Assembly: GCF_000003815.2 (NCBI RefSeq)
Contig: NC_049995.1
Coordinates: 9,346,109-9,409,680, forward strand
Direction of reading: 5' to 3'
DNA: 63,572 nucleotides
Source of the DNA: Branchiostoma floridae
Taxonomy: Eukaryota > Chordata > Leptocardii > Amphioxiformes > Branchiostomatidae
In this document: piece by piece, positions 11,701 through 23,700 of the stretch
Position numbering within the stretch: position 1 is the stretch's first letter
Layout: the number at the start of each line of letters is the position of its first letter
Translations under genes and position numbers: made by a program
Notes under the pieces: generated by a model
Seen by the model: the letters and a program-made list of their open reading frames with translations, nothing else
Database searches by the model: none
What the model was told of the DNA's origin: nothing

Positions 11701-14700
11701 TGCTTGCCCAGAAGCCTGATGGAAAGTACTGGATCGGTTTCCATGACAACAGCAAGGAGGGTTCTTTCGAATGGAGTGACGGCAGCCCTGTTATGGTCAC
11801 GTGAGTGAAATTTTTCAGCATTATCATCGCCAGATGCAAATGAGTGATTCAGAAAATATCTGTGCCTTCATATACAGTCAAACCTGCCCAAGCGACCACC
11901 TCTTCATAGCAACCACCTAACTATTACGGCCGCTTTTTCTCGGTCCCGAAAATTTTCCCCATTGACGTAAGCATTAAGCGACCTCTTTACAACGTCCACC
12001 TAGCCAACGCGACCGCGACTGCCAAAAAATTGGGACCAAATCCCTGCCCATAACGACCGCGTCATTTTCAAATCTTGAGGTGTCAACGATTTTCAATGAT
12101 AACTAGCACGACTTTGTGCCAGTCTGCGTCGGATTTTGACTGCCATTACGATGTTAAGTTCAAAATAAAGATGGCGGCAGATGCAAATCATTTAAACTAT
12201 GCATCGGGCATGTTGTGAGTCGATACTCTTCTAACCGACAACCTGACCAAATCGACCACTTTTGTCCGGTCCCCTGCGTGGTCGTCTTGGGCAGGGTTGA
12301 CTGTAGCTCTAAGCACATCTTTTGTTATACCGTAATTGGACAATGAAATTAACACAATTCCAAGTTCCGTGAATAGTTTTATCAGGTTGATGATAAAGTC
12401 ACTAAAGAAAGAGACTCTTTCCATACATCTGTTTCTGCCTGTCACCTTCCTCAGGGCAATACTGAATGGTTCACATCGCACTGCAGCTACATGTAGAAAG
12501 GAAAAAGTTATTGACCATGTGTAACAACAGAACAACATTACCTAATACAAGTAGAGAAATATTCAATGTAATTCTATCATGTCCCGACTCCATATCTGTC
12601 CACCTAGGCCAATATATACTATAATGCTATGCAAAAGAGAAGTCGTGCTTTAACAATGTAAAATACACTATGCCGCCTTATTTTCTATTATGTTAGATTA
12701 GTATACTCATGTAGATAGTTCGTAGTTGCTAGTAATACATGTTACTTGCCATACATTGTACCTGATACAATCGTTGTGCAATAAACTTGACTTGACTTGT
12801 ATCATTGTCGCTGCTTATGATTCACACTATCGCTGTACAGATGTTATACTTTACGTTCGGGACCGCATCAGTTATAATTAGCGACACCTATAGCTCCAGT
12901 GCTATGTGAACCAGTCAGAATTTTCCTGAAGAAGGTGATATACTGTCACCTAGAGAACGTCAATGGAAAGAAACAAAGCTTGTGTAAAAAGCTTAAGAGT
13001 CTCATTATTCAGAAAATCTACTGAAATTTGCTGACAGTGTTTACTTTTTTTCAGATACTGGGGCGCAGGAGAACCAAACAACATTGGGGACGAAGACTGT
13101 ATAGAAATCCTTGGAGACACGTGGAACGACCAAGAGTGCACAGACACCATCAACTACATCTGTGAGATCACTGTTGGTAGGTAGAAAGCACTTCTTCATC
13201 AGCATTTCTTGGACGGGACGTGGCCGGTGCAAACTTCCAGTCAACTTTGACCCACAATCATAATAAAAACTCTAAAATTAAGATAATTTTTTTAAAGATA
13301 ATTTTGTATTTACCTTGATGAATGATGTGGCATTTTGGCAAAAAGGCTGTACTTTAAGACATTTATCTATTTCATTCTTAAATTCAATCAAATGATGCAT
13401 TATCTAGACAACTAGGTTGTCCCTTATAGCGGATTTCCAAGAGAGCATAGTGCATTAAAAACTAGAAACTGTCAACGAAAGCGAACAAAATCCAGTGGAA
13501 CAAATGGAATTTAACATATTTAAACAATGTCGCTGTCCATAACTAAAAGCCTTAACCGTTCCAAGGTCAGAATCAATGAAGGTAAAAAGTAAAAGTGGAG
13601 GTCTGAAAGCAAGAAATTACATAAGGCATCCGTGCAGGCATAAGCCTGGATATTAAATGAATATGTCGTCATTCATTTGAAATACTCCAGGTGCAGAGCT
13701 TGATGCACGTGAGTGCCCTGACGGTTACCACGAGTTCAACGGTCAGTGTTACATGTTCTCCGCTAACAAGATGGCGTACCACGATGCTGAGAAGAACTGT
13801 CTGGATCAGGGGGCCACTATGGCTGTCATCAAGGATCAGGTGAGCATGAAACTGTTTTTGACACTCACAATACTTCATCGATTGTGTGAACGGACAGACG
13901 TTTCAGATAGCATCAACTACATTTTGTCAGTGACAAGTGAAAGGTAGTGGACGCTGTCTGACTGTCAGTCATTGTCAAAGGTAGTGGATGTTATCTTAAA
14001 CGTCTGTTTATCTTTAGTTGCTGGAGTAACTTGTGAAATAATAACTCCTTGGATCCTTGGAGAAGGTTTAACTTTGTTTCAATACAACAGGGTCTACTTT
14101 CACCCAGTCGTCCATTTTTCTGTTGGATAAAAAGACGTACTATGCGATTGCTCTGAGCTTATAAACTTCAACATCAACTGTTGCTTGGTAGCTCAAAGCC
14201 TATAATTGTTCTGTTACAAATATCAATAAGACATACCTTCTCTTATAAGATTACAAAGTCTCAAAAACTCTTTAAACGTTTAGAAAGTTTGAGAAAGGCG
14301 TAAAGTTTTGTTTGAAAATGTGGTATTCACCATTTGAATATATATAAAGACATACCTTCTCTTATAAGATTACAAAGTCTCAAAAACTCTTGAAACGTTG
14401 AGAAAGTTTGAGAAAGGCGTACAGTTTTGTTTGAAAATGTGGTATTCACCATTTGAATAATTGCTCTGCTGCCTTATCTCATTTCAGTTCACCCACAACT
14501 ACTTGGTGACTCACATCAGGAACACCGTGGACGAATCCCATTGGTTCGGTCTGAATGATCGACAGGCGGAGGGGACATGGGTGTGGACTGACGGAGGTGC
14601 ATTGGGAGACTTCAACGTGTGGCACTCGGTAAGGTCATGGAAACAAGACAAATATACAGTAGCTTTTGTCACCATTCACTATGAGGAAACATAGACCTTC

Positions 14701-17700
14701 ACTTCCATCTTCCAATCAGCTCCAAGCAACTTAGATGGCAGTCAAACTAATTGAAGCCACTCACCGCTTTTTTAGAGTCCGTTTACTGTCATACAAACAC
14801 CGACGAAAGTGATGTCGAAACTGAAGAGCTATTCTTTCACTAGTCATGGCAGAGAAGACAGGCGCTATATATAGTTTTACAGAATCATTGTACCAACGAA
14901 ATTTCTCTGGCTCTTTTCAACAAGTACCATAAACAGTGGATCATGTTCCGTAATGCCCAGTTCAAAGCTTTAATGACTGTAACCCTTTCCTAGAGCGCAC
15001 AGCCTGGATTTAAACTAACGGCCAAAATCCTGAGGCTGGGTCGCTAACCATTGCTTTTAGGATCTGGTCACATTTCTAGAGAACTATAAGCTAGTATACG
15101 TAGTAGTAGTAAGTCGACGTACGGTGTTAAACTGTTACAATTATACTAACTCGTCGTTAACTTCAGATTGATGACAGTTGCTGTACATGTTTTGTTGTTT
15201 AGAGAGAGCCTAACAGTGCTGGTGACGAGGACTGTGCTGAACTCCGGAAGGTGTACGCTTATGACTGGAACGACTTGAGCTGTACAGCACAACAACACTA
15301 CATCTGCCAACTCAACGGTTAGGCCGGAACTAATCATTCCCGAATTAATGACTTAAATGGGAATAAGCAACCACAATATAATTGTACATATTGGGAAATA
15401 TCCTAAGTGCTAGGCTTTGCTGTTCTTAGTTTGCTCCCTCTTATCGCTGGCTTTGTGGGTTGAGAGCGCTGACAACTAGGATTGAATCAACTCAAAAAGA
15501 TTATAGGAAAAATAAACTTTACCCATAACCAACCCTCATGTAATTAAATAATGGGACTTACTCTTAGGCTGATGGAATGGGCCCACCAACTGAAGCTTCT
15601 GGACGTTACATTGAAGACACATGACTGCAGAAACTCAGAAAGACAAACTGTATAAACGTTTGACTGGGTGTGAAAGTCTTGACAAAGTGTCGTCTACATT
15701 ATAAAGTGTTTGAAATAAGATTAAGTGTGCATGTTTTTTCCTTTCAGCCCCCACAGCTATTGTACACGTGCCAAGTGATGATGCATCGGCCCTGATGACC
15801 GACCCACTGGAGGTGGCCATGCACGACCTTTGTTTAGACGAGCCGCTTTGTCCTACCGAAGGTATGAATGCTGCACTATATATATAGACATAATAGTATA
15901 TAATATTATGAAATCTTTCATGGTCTAGTTTCACACAGTTTCTCAGATACAAGAAGCAACTGCCTCAGAAACGGTTCCAAAGAAAGTCGACGGAGTGTCA
16001 ATTAGTGAGCGAGTGACTGCGGGGCTAAACAATTTCATCAAATCCATTGAAGAAAGTAAACAAAACTAATTAAATCAGCGAATCAAACATGCATTGTTCT
16101 CCAAAACTTAAAAAACGCTCTTCAATTTAATAAACAAAACCTGCTCTTCATCAGATCTGCAATTAGTGTCACTGACGAAAGGTAGTGGAAGCAGCTATTT
16201 GAAACGTCTAACCATTGCTCTCCACAGGAGTTGGAGAGTGTCGAGCCTGGGGCGATCCTCACTACATCTCGTTTGACGGGAGAAGGACGGACTTCCAGGG
16301 CATCTGCACCTACGTGCTGGCGGAGAGCACGGCGGGAACACACTTCCGCGTGTCGGCCAAGAACGAGCACCGCCATAACAACAGGGTGTCGTTCGTCAGC
16401 AGGGTGGACGTGGAGGTGTACGGGCACAAGGTGTCACTGGAGAAGGGCAAGAAGGTCAAGGTAGGCAAGATCCGTGTATACAACACGGTGTATTCCATTT
16501 GACCAGCCCGACTGCTGGTAGGATCTATATCTGTATCTATATAGCTGGTATAATCGTCCTTCGGCGTAATACACAAGGATCGCCCAATTCCATGGAAGCC
16601 CACGTGATAAAAATAGAACCCCGCGTGATAACCCAAGTTATCATTCAGCCAATAACACACAGGACATTATAGTTATATATATTATATATTATAACTATAA
16701 TCCAGAAGTTTCACATATTCTTCATCTTAAATTAGCTTTTGAGGAAATTTCTGGAATATTCACAATAAAATTTTGATTGTTTGAATTATGGCATTTTGAG
16801 TAAACTACCTCTATGTTTTGATCTCATTGCGGATGTCATAAAGAGTATCTTCCAAGGGCCAATAAAGAAAGACAACCCGACTGTTGCCCTTTATCCCACA
16901 AACACAGTGTTACTTTGGCTGAACTTCTGATAGACCAGATTCCTCATCAACAGTTTAGTAAAATACCAGCATCACACACACTCTCATTCATCCAACATCA
17001 ATGTACATTGATGGACATTGAATCGGTGACGTTGTCGTGCAATTGACATCTTCAATTTCGATTCGCTTATAACAGTCACTGTTTTCACTACATGTAGGTT
17101 GATGGGATCCAGCGCACCCTCCCAGTCTGCTTGGGCCGAACCATGGTCAAGCTGAGCGGCAACAACATTGTCCTCTACACGGACTTCTGCCTCAAGGTCA
17201 TCTACAACGGCAACGCTCTGGTGGACGTCAAGGTAACGTAGTGACAAACAAATGCAAATCAAGTGACACTTCGTCAAGCCACAAGCTTTCCTCGTTGCGT
17301 GCGGCTTGACAAAGTGTCAAGTGATACATAGTATCAATCTGGATCATTCATATCTATTCTGGCCCAAATTTTCGACTGACCAACTTAAGGGATGAGCAAT
17401 CCATTGATGTCACGTTATGCAGGTTGAACATATGACTCGGTAAGCAGTGGATCATAAGTTGCGACGTACATTTTGTAAGTCATGGGTTGCAGATACATCT
17501 CTTTAACACCCAAATCACGTTAGACCAATACTGGATGTCATAAAGTATGTGATTATATGCTGTCCAAATCAAAATCCACTGATAGATAAATATAAATGTA
17601 CATGACTTAGATGATCTAGGATCCACTTATATACGAACAAAAACACTTTGTGATCATACGTGTAATTTCCTCTTTTTATCCCAAAGATCCCATCGATATT

Positions 17701-20700
17701 CAGTGGTCAGACAAAGGGTGTTTGTGGTAACTTTAACGGCCAACAAGATGATGACAGGGTCTCGCCCCTGGGAATGGCCACAACAGGAGTGGTTGAGTTT
17801 GGGGAGAGCTGGAGGACCAATGATGATCCCAGGTTAGTCAATTCAAATGCAATGACAGTTGAACTACAATAATTGGAAGAAAATTTCTCATATCACCATA
17901 ATCACATGTACAGTTCTATAGCCTGGCTGACGTTGTCTTGGTCATGGCATTGAAAATAATTTGATTGTCTTGTGAGAATTGGATTTGGAAAGTTTGATGT
18001 TCAATAACACCAGAAGGATGTATATTTTGTACAAGTGTCAGAACGATGTTTGTTGAATGATTGTAGAATGTAATAAAAATATGTTACACTTTGATGTCAT
18101 TTGTGTCGTAATCACTTTAAGGGAAATAGTTTTAAGCCTGGCAATGCTACGGTGCCATTCGGAAACATTGGCTGTTTTCTCTATAGTTTTGGGCATCAGC
18201 CTTGTGTGGCATTGTGGAACACCCTGAGGCTATCAGGCTATTTTGGTGCACAGTCGGCGTCCTGGATTTTTTTACTTGCAGTTAAAGAAAGCCCTGAATA
18301 TCTAGCAGTCTCCGGCAAAATTTGTGGCTTCAGTATCTGTCGGGGCTACACTCTGTGGGCCCGAATGAAAATGAGACCGTAACCAAAATTCAGTAGTCAA
18401 ATTAAGAAAATGTTTTTTTAGCTGCCCGTTAGCCCCAGAGCTACCAGAGGACCATATCAACGAGAACCAGGCCCTGGTGCAGGAGGTGGAGAGTGTGACC
18501 AACTGTGGACAACTCACCGACGGTAGGGGGATGTTTGGTGCCTGCTTCTCTGTCGTGGATCCTTCCAACTACTTTGATGCATGTCGGTAAGGGAGTCAGA
18601 GTACTTGTTATATCATAATTACAATTGAACATAAGATGAAAAAAGCAGATCTACCCATCTGAAAAAAAAACAGAGTTCATCTGTCAGAACAAACTTTCTT
18701 CATTTGATGATAAAGTTCTCAATGTTACATAATCAGGTGGCTTTACTTATTAGACAACATTATGGTGACTATCTATCACCTTTCTCGGGGCAACTGTGAT
18801 TTGTTTTACTTTGCACTTGTAAAATCAATTGCTATCCCGCGACTTACAAAACCGGTAGCCGGCCAGGCTGTTTTCGTATACAACGTACATCATGAAAATA
18901 CACAAATAGCTCATAACTATTCTTTTTACGATTTGCGTGTATTGTTGCCTTTTATATCATTATGTATCCTTCCCGCATACTCCCAGGCTGGACACAGGGT
19001 TGAAAATATGATAATTTAAAACTTGCTTGCATTAGAGACATCAACACCAAATGACCTGGTCTTGAAATACATTTCCCTCTTCAGTGTCACTGAAAGTTAA
19101 TGCTATCTGAAGTGTCTGATTCCAAATCATATCCATTCTAACCTTCGTCGACGCATTTCTCCTGTAGATACGATATGCTGATGTTTGACGGAAGCCAGGC
19201 CCTGATGTGTGAGAACCTGGAGGCTTACGCTGAGGCATGCGCACAAGCTGGCATCCTCATCACAGGGTGGAGGACTGAACATATGTGTCGTAAGATATTC
19301 TATTAACTTTTTCAATACTTAAGTGAGAAATTATGTGCACAATTTAAGTTGCTGGCAATGGTTATATCAATAGAAGCCTTTTATCGACATTCACCAAATC
19401 TAAAGTCATTGACCAGCCATAACTTTGACCAGCTGACGTCATGTGATAAGAAAAACAGTGGTGAAATGTGCTCGAGTCGGCATGAGATTCCTCAAAGAAA
19501 TAAGCAAAATATTTAATTCGCGGGACAAAATGGACAATCGAGTACACCAGAAATGCCTTCAATATGTCTTCTTTTTTTTCTTCTTTCAAATGAGGCAGCC
19601 GTTCACCGTAGTGAATATTATGTTGCCTTTTGTATGAGGGTCTGCTGAAAGGTTGGGAGTGGACAAATGGAATATTATAATAGGGAGGGAGGGACGGGTG
19701 GGAGGGACCTATAGCTGCATGTGATTTGAAGTTGTCAAGAGTGGGACTGTGAACTACCTTTGCTGCGCTAGCAAGTTGCTCCACTCTTTAGCTGTTCTAG
19801 GAAAGAAAGAATGTGTCTGTGATTGTGTGATCGTATGGTGATTTCACCACGATTTTATGTAAAGCCTCCTCTATGTCCTCTGTTCTAGATGCAGCTCTGA
19901 TGTGCCCACCTGACAGCCACTACAGCCCCTGTACGTCAGCCTGTTAATGCTTGTTCTGTGTCCTCTGTTCCAGCTCTGATGTGCCCACCTAACAGCCACT
20001 ACAGCCCCTGTACATCAGCCTGTTAATGCCTGTTCTGTGTCCTCTGTTCCAGCTCTGATGTGCCCACCTAACAGCCACTACAGCCCCTGTACGTCAGCCT
20101 GTTAATGTCTGTTCTGTGTCCTCTGTTCCAGCTCTGATGTGTGAGCCACTACAGCCCCTGTACATCAGCCTGTTAATGCCTGTTCTGTGTCCTCTATTCC
20201 AGCTCTGATGTGCCCATGGCCACCTAACAGCCACTACAGCCCCTGTACCTCATTCTGTTAATGCCTGTTCTGTGTCCTCTGTTCCAGCTCTGATGTGCCC
20301 ACCTAACAGTCACTACAGCCCCTGTACGTCGGCCTGTTAATGCCTGTTCTGTGTCCTCTGTTCCAGCTCTGATGTGCCCACCTAACAGCAACTACAGCCC
20401 CTGTACGTCAGCCTGTTAATGCCTGTTCTGTGTCCTTTATTCCAGCTCTGATGTGCCTACCTAACAGCCACTACAGCCCCTGTACGTCAGCCTGTTAATG
20501 CCTGTTCTGTGTCCTTTATTCCAGCTCTGATGTGCCCACCTAACAGCCACTACAGCCCCTGTACCTCAGCCTGCCCCTCCATGTGTACGGACCTGAACGC
20601 GCCTGCGCGGTGTAACAGCCCGTGTCTGGAGGGGTGCGAGTGTGACGAGGGTTACGTCATGAGCGGTGACGCTTGTGTACCCAAGGATCAGTGCGGTTGT

Positions 20701-23700
20701 GTCCATAACGGAAACTATTATGCGGTAAGTAATAAGTACTACATGGTGCAATGGCCAAGTGAGCAGTGTGTTTGCTTTGCATTCGGTAGGTCATGAGTTC
20801 AATCCCCGCCGAGTCATAACAAAGACATACCTACTAGTAGACCCCATTTGTATATAATACTTATTTTTTTACTTAGCAATACTATTTAACACTAGCTTTA
20901 TTGATACGACAAAAATTACGGCGTCTTTGGACTATAAACTACCAAAAATGATCTGATACATTCAATTTTAGGAGACATACTAAGTTTTCATTGAACATCT
21001 CATTTGACTGGGTATGCCCAATGCTGCCATCAATACAAATGCAAATCACAAATTAGCAGTTTGTCCAATGATAGCAAGGCAATTAGTTGTTTGACCAATG
21101 AAATAGTGGCTGCTCGTCAATCGAATATACGCATTTCTTATGTTTTTATTCTGCATTTCTACATTTTGCCAAAGGTGGGCAGGGCTTTTCGGTCCATTAT
21201 GTGAGGGGGCTTTTTAAAGATATTAAATATCCAAACTTAGTCAATGACAAGTGTAACATTATTTTTGACTTTTAGCTGGCAGAAGAATGGGGAGAAGGAG
21301 ACAACAAAATGTGCAAGTGTCACACCGGGAATGAAGTACAGTGCATCGAGGTGGCCTGTGCACAGAACGAGCACTGGGCAATTGTGGACGGAGAACTGGC
21401 CTGCTACAACCGTATGTTGCTCTTATACATATTGTTGATTCGATTTCATATCATTGAGAACTTTAGAAAACTAAATTGCACGGATGTTGTACAAGGTACA
21501 ATGTATGGCAACAATTATTACTCAAAGTACAAAATAGAGCTTAACATCCTAGTTGACATATAATTTCTTTTGGAGTTACATTGCGGTGTACCCCAGGGCA
21601 GCTGTCTGGGTCCACCGCTATTTTCCACATTTCCAAATGATCTACAGATACGCCAGCAAGTACCCTTGAAGATAACTATTGCAAAGAATGTAGGATAATA
21701 AATATTAACTGTACAGTGTGCTAACTGGTCCCCAGACCTAGGAGCCACATAAATATTATCTGTAAGGTGTATTACCTGGTCCCAAGAATAATAGCCACAC
21801 AGATATTTAGTTATACCCAGTTTTGCAAGCGAGTTTTGTTATGTGTTCCTTGTTATGTGTAAGGTTGTTACTGTTTTGCACATATATTCTGGTTTACCTT
21901 GATAATTATAGCTTCCGTACATCATCTAGAGTAAAGTCGTCCTGTTTGTGGTTTGCTAGAAATGAATGTGCTAAAAACGAATATACTGTAGCAACATATT
22001 TGCTCCCTTTCCAGTTGAACCGCTGTGTAAGAGCAGGTTCACAGGAAGCACTAAGCAGTACCGCTGGGACGTGGGCCGGCTGAACACTGACACTTTCACG
22101 TTCGAGGTCAAGGCCAGGAGCGACGCACATCTGTCCCTCTCTCCTGCCAACAGGGTTCGTACATATGGGTCCAACACTTACTGTCAATCACAATTAGCAG
22201 CTCAACCAATAATAGCATGACAATTAGCGGCTCGGCCAATGAGATAGTAGGTACACATCTATCCCTCTCTCCTGTCAACAGGGTTCGTATTCTAATTAAA
22301 TACTCGTATGCTGTATGGGTCCAATCCTTGCCGTCAATCACAGTTAGCAGTTGGACCAATGAGAGCATCATAATTAGCTGTTAGACCAATGAGAGACTAG
22401 TACTGGCTGCATGTCTGTTAAATGTTTGCATTTATTTATTTTACATTTCTAAGATGTTCTATGGTCCACAAGTCTTCATAGCTAAAAATACTTGTTTCAA
22501 CTTTCTCTAGTAACATATTTTACCTCTATTGTAAAGCAACACTAATTGGCATTGCTATTGTGGAAATATCACATTGCTATTGTGGAGTAGCCGGAGCTAA
22601 GTCCTTAAGTCTAAATGTATTAACTTACTAAAATGAAAAATGCCAAACTCTCTCTTCCTAGGACATGTCGGTCAAATGTTTGTATATTTTTATTTTGAAT
22701 TTCTATGATCTTCTTAGTTCTTGTGTATACATTACTAAAATTCGTTGTTGTTCCATTTGTAAAATTTCCAGCTTTCTCTAAATCATGATTTTACTTCTAC
22801 ATATTTTTCATATAGTAAAGCAATATTCATTGGGATTAAGATTGTGGAAATATGATTGTGCCCAGAGCCAGGTTCTGATGTTTAATTTTTTCAATTTATA
22901 AAATGAAAAATGCAAACCTCTCCTTTCTAGGATATGGATGACGGTTACGAGATTGTGCTCGGTAGCCATGGCAACTCGAGGAACTCCATCCGGAGGAAGG
23001 CTGACGGTGAGGATGTCCTGGTTCTGGACGAGTGGGGTGTCGTCACCGCACGGAGGTTCCGCAAGTTCTGGGTCTCCATCGAGAATGGAAGGATCGCTAT
23101 TGGTACGTCTTACTGTCTCGTATTGAGAGGGGTATCATTGGATAGATATGTTTGTTCTCATATCTGTGTAAAGAAGTTTTGTTGTCGGTGTGTCTGTGTT
23201 TTTGCAGTTATATGTGTTTCCAAATGCTGTGTATAGGCAAATGACTGTCAGGAAGTAAAGGGTAAATGTTCAGACTTATGTGAATGACAAAAGCAGAGGT
23301 CAGAGCTGGTAAAAATATTATAGGATCAATGGACAAGGGCTCTATATTCAATCTCTTTTAAGTGGAAAAGGATCACAATGAACAATTACATTGAAGGCCA
23401 AAAATAGTAATCAATGTTTTAAGACATACCAAATATGCCCTGCCAGTGGGCAATTTGGAGAAATTTATAGAGAAAGGAGGACAATCTAAGTTGAATATAG
23501 ATACCAGGTGTCTGTGGTCACAAAGTGCAGCTTTGTTCAAAGCTATGCTTGCCCACATCTCTGAGAATGTAAAGGCGTTAGCCGAGATTCATTCTGCATG
23601 AAAGATTGCTCACATTTGCCTATTTTCTATACATCAAACTTGACGCAGGAACCTACATGGGCCCCGCCTTCATGGAATGGACTGACCCGAACCCCCTGTC

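Noticed and set aside
13177-13182. Alternative donor GTAG/GTAGAA four bases downstream at the CTLD1 end
   Set aside because: Only the donor at 13177 keeps the frame into CTLD2 ([12 protein letters not shown]).
19895-20524. Eight additional alternative exons
   Set aside because: None has a donor site and most hit an in-frame stop about 50 nt in, so they cannot be internal exons; treated as decoy acceptors.
20741-20820. Functional tRNA gene
   Set aside because: Only A- and B-box-like motifs; no acceptor stem, anticodon arm or terminator; more likely a SINE head.
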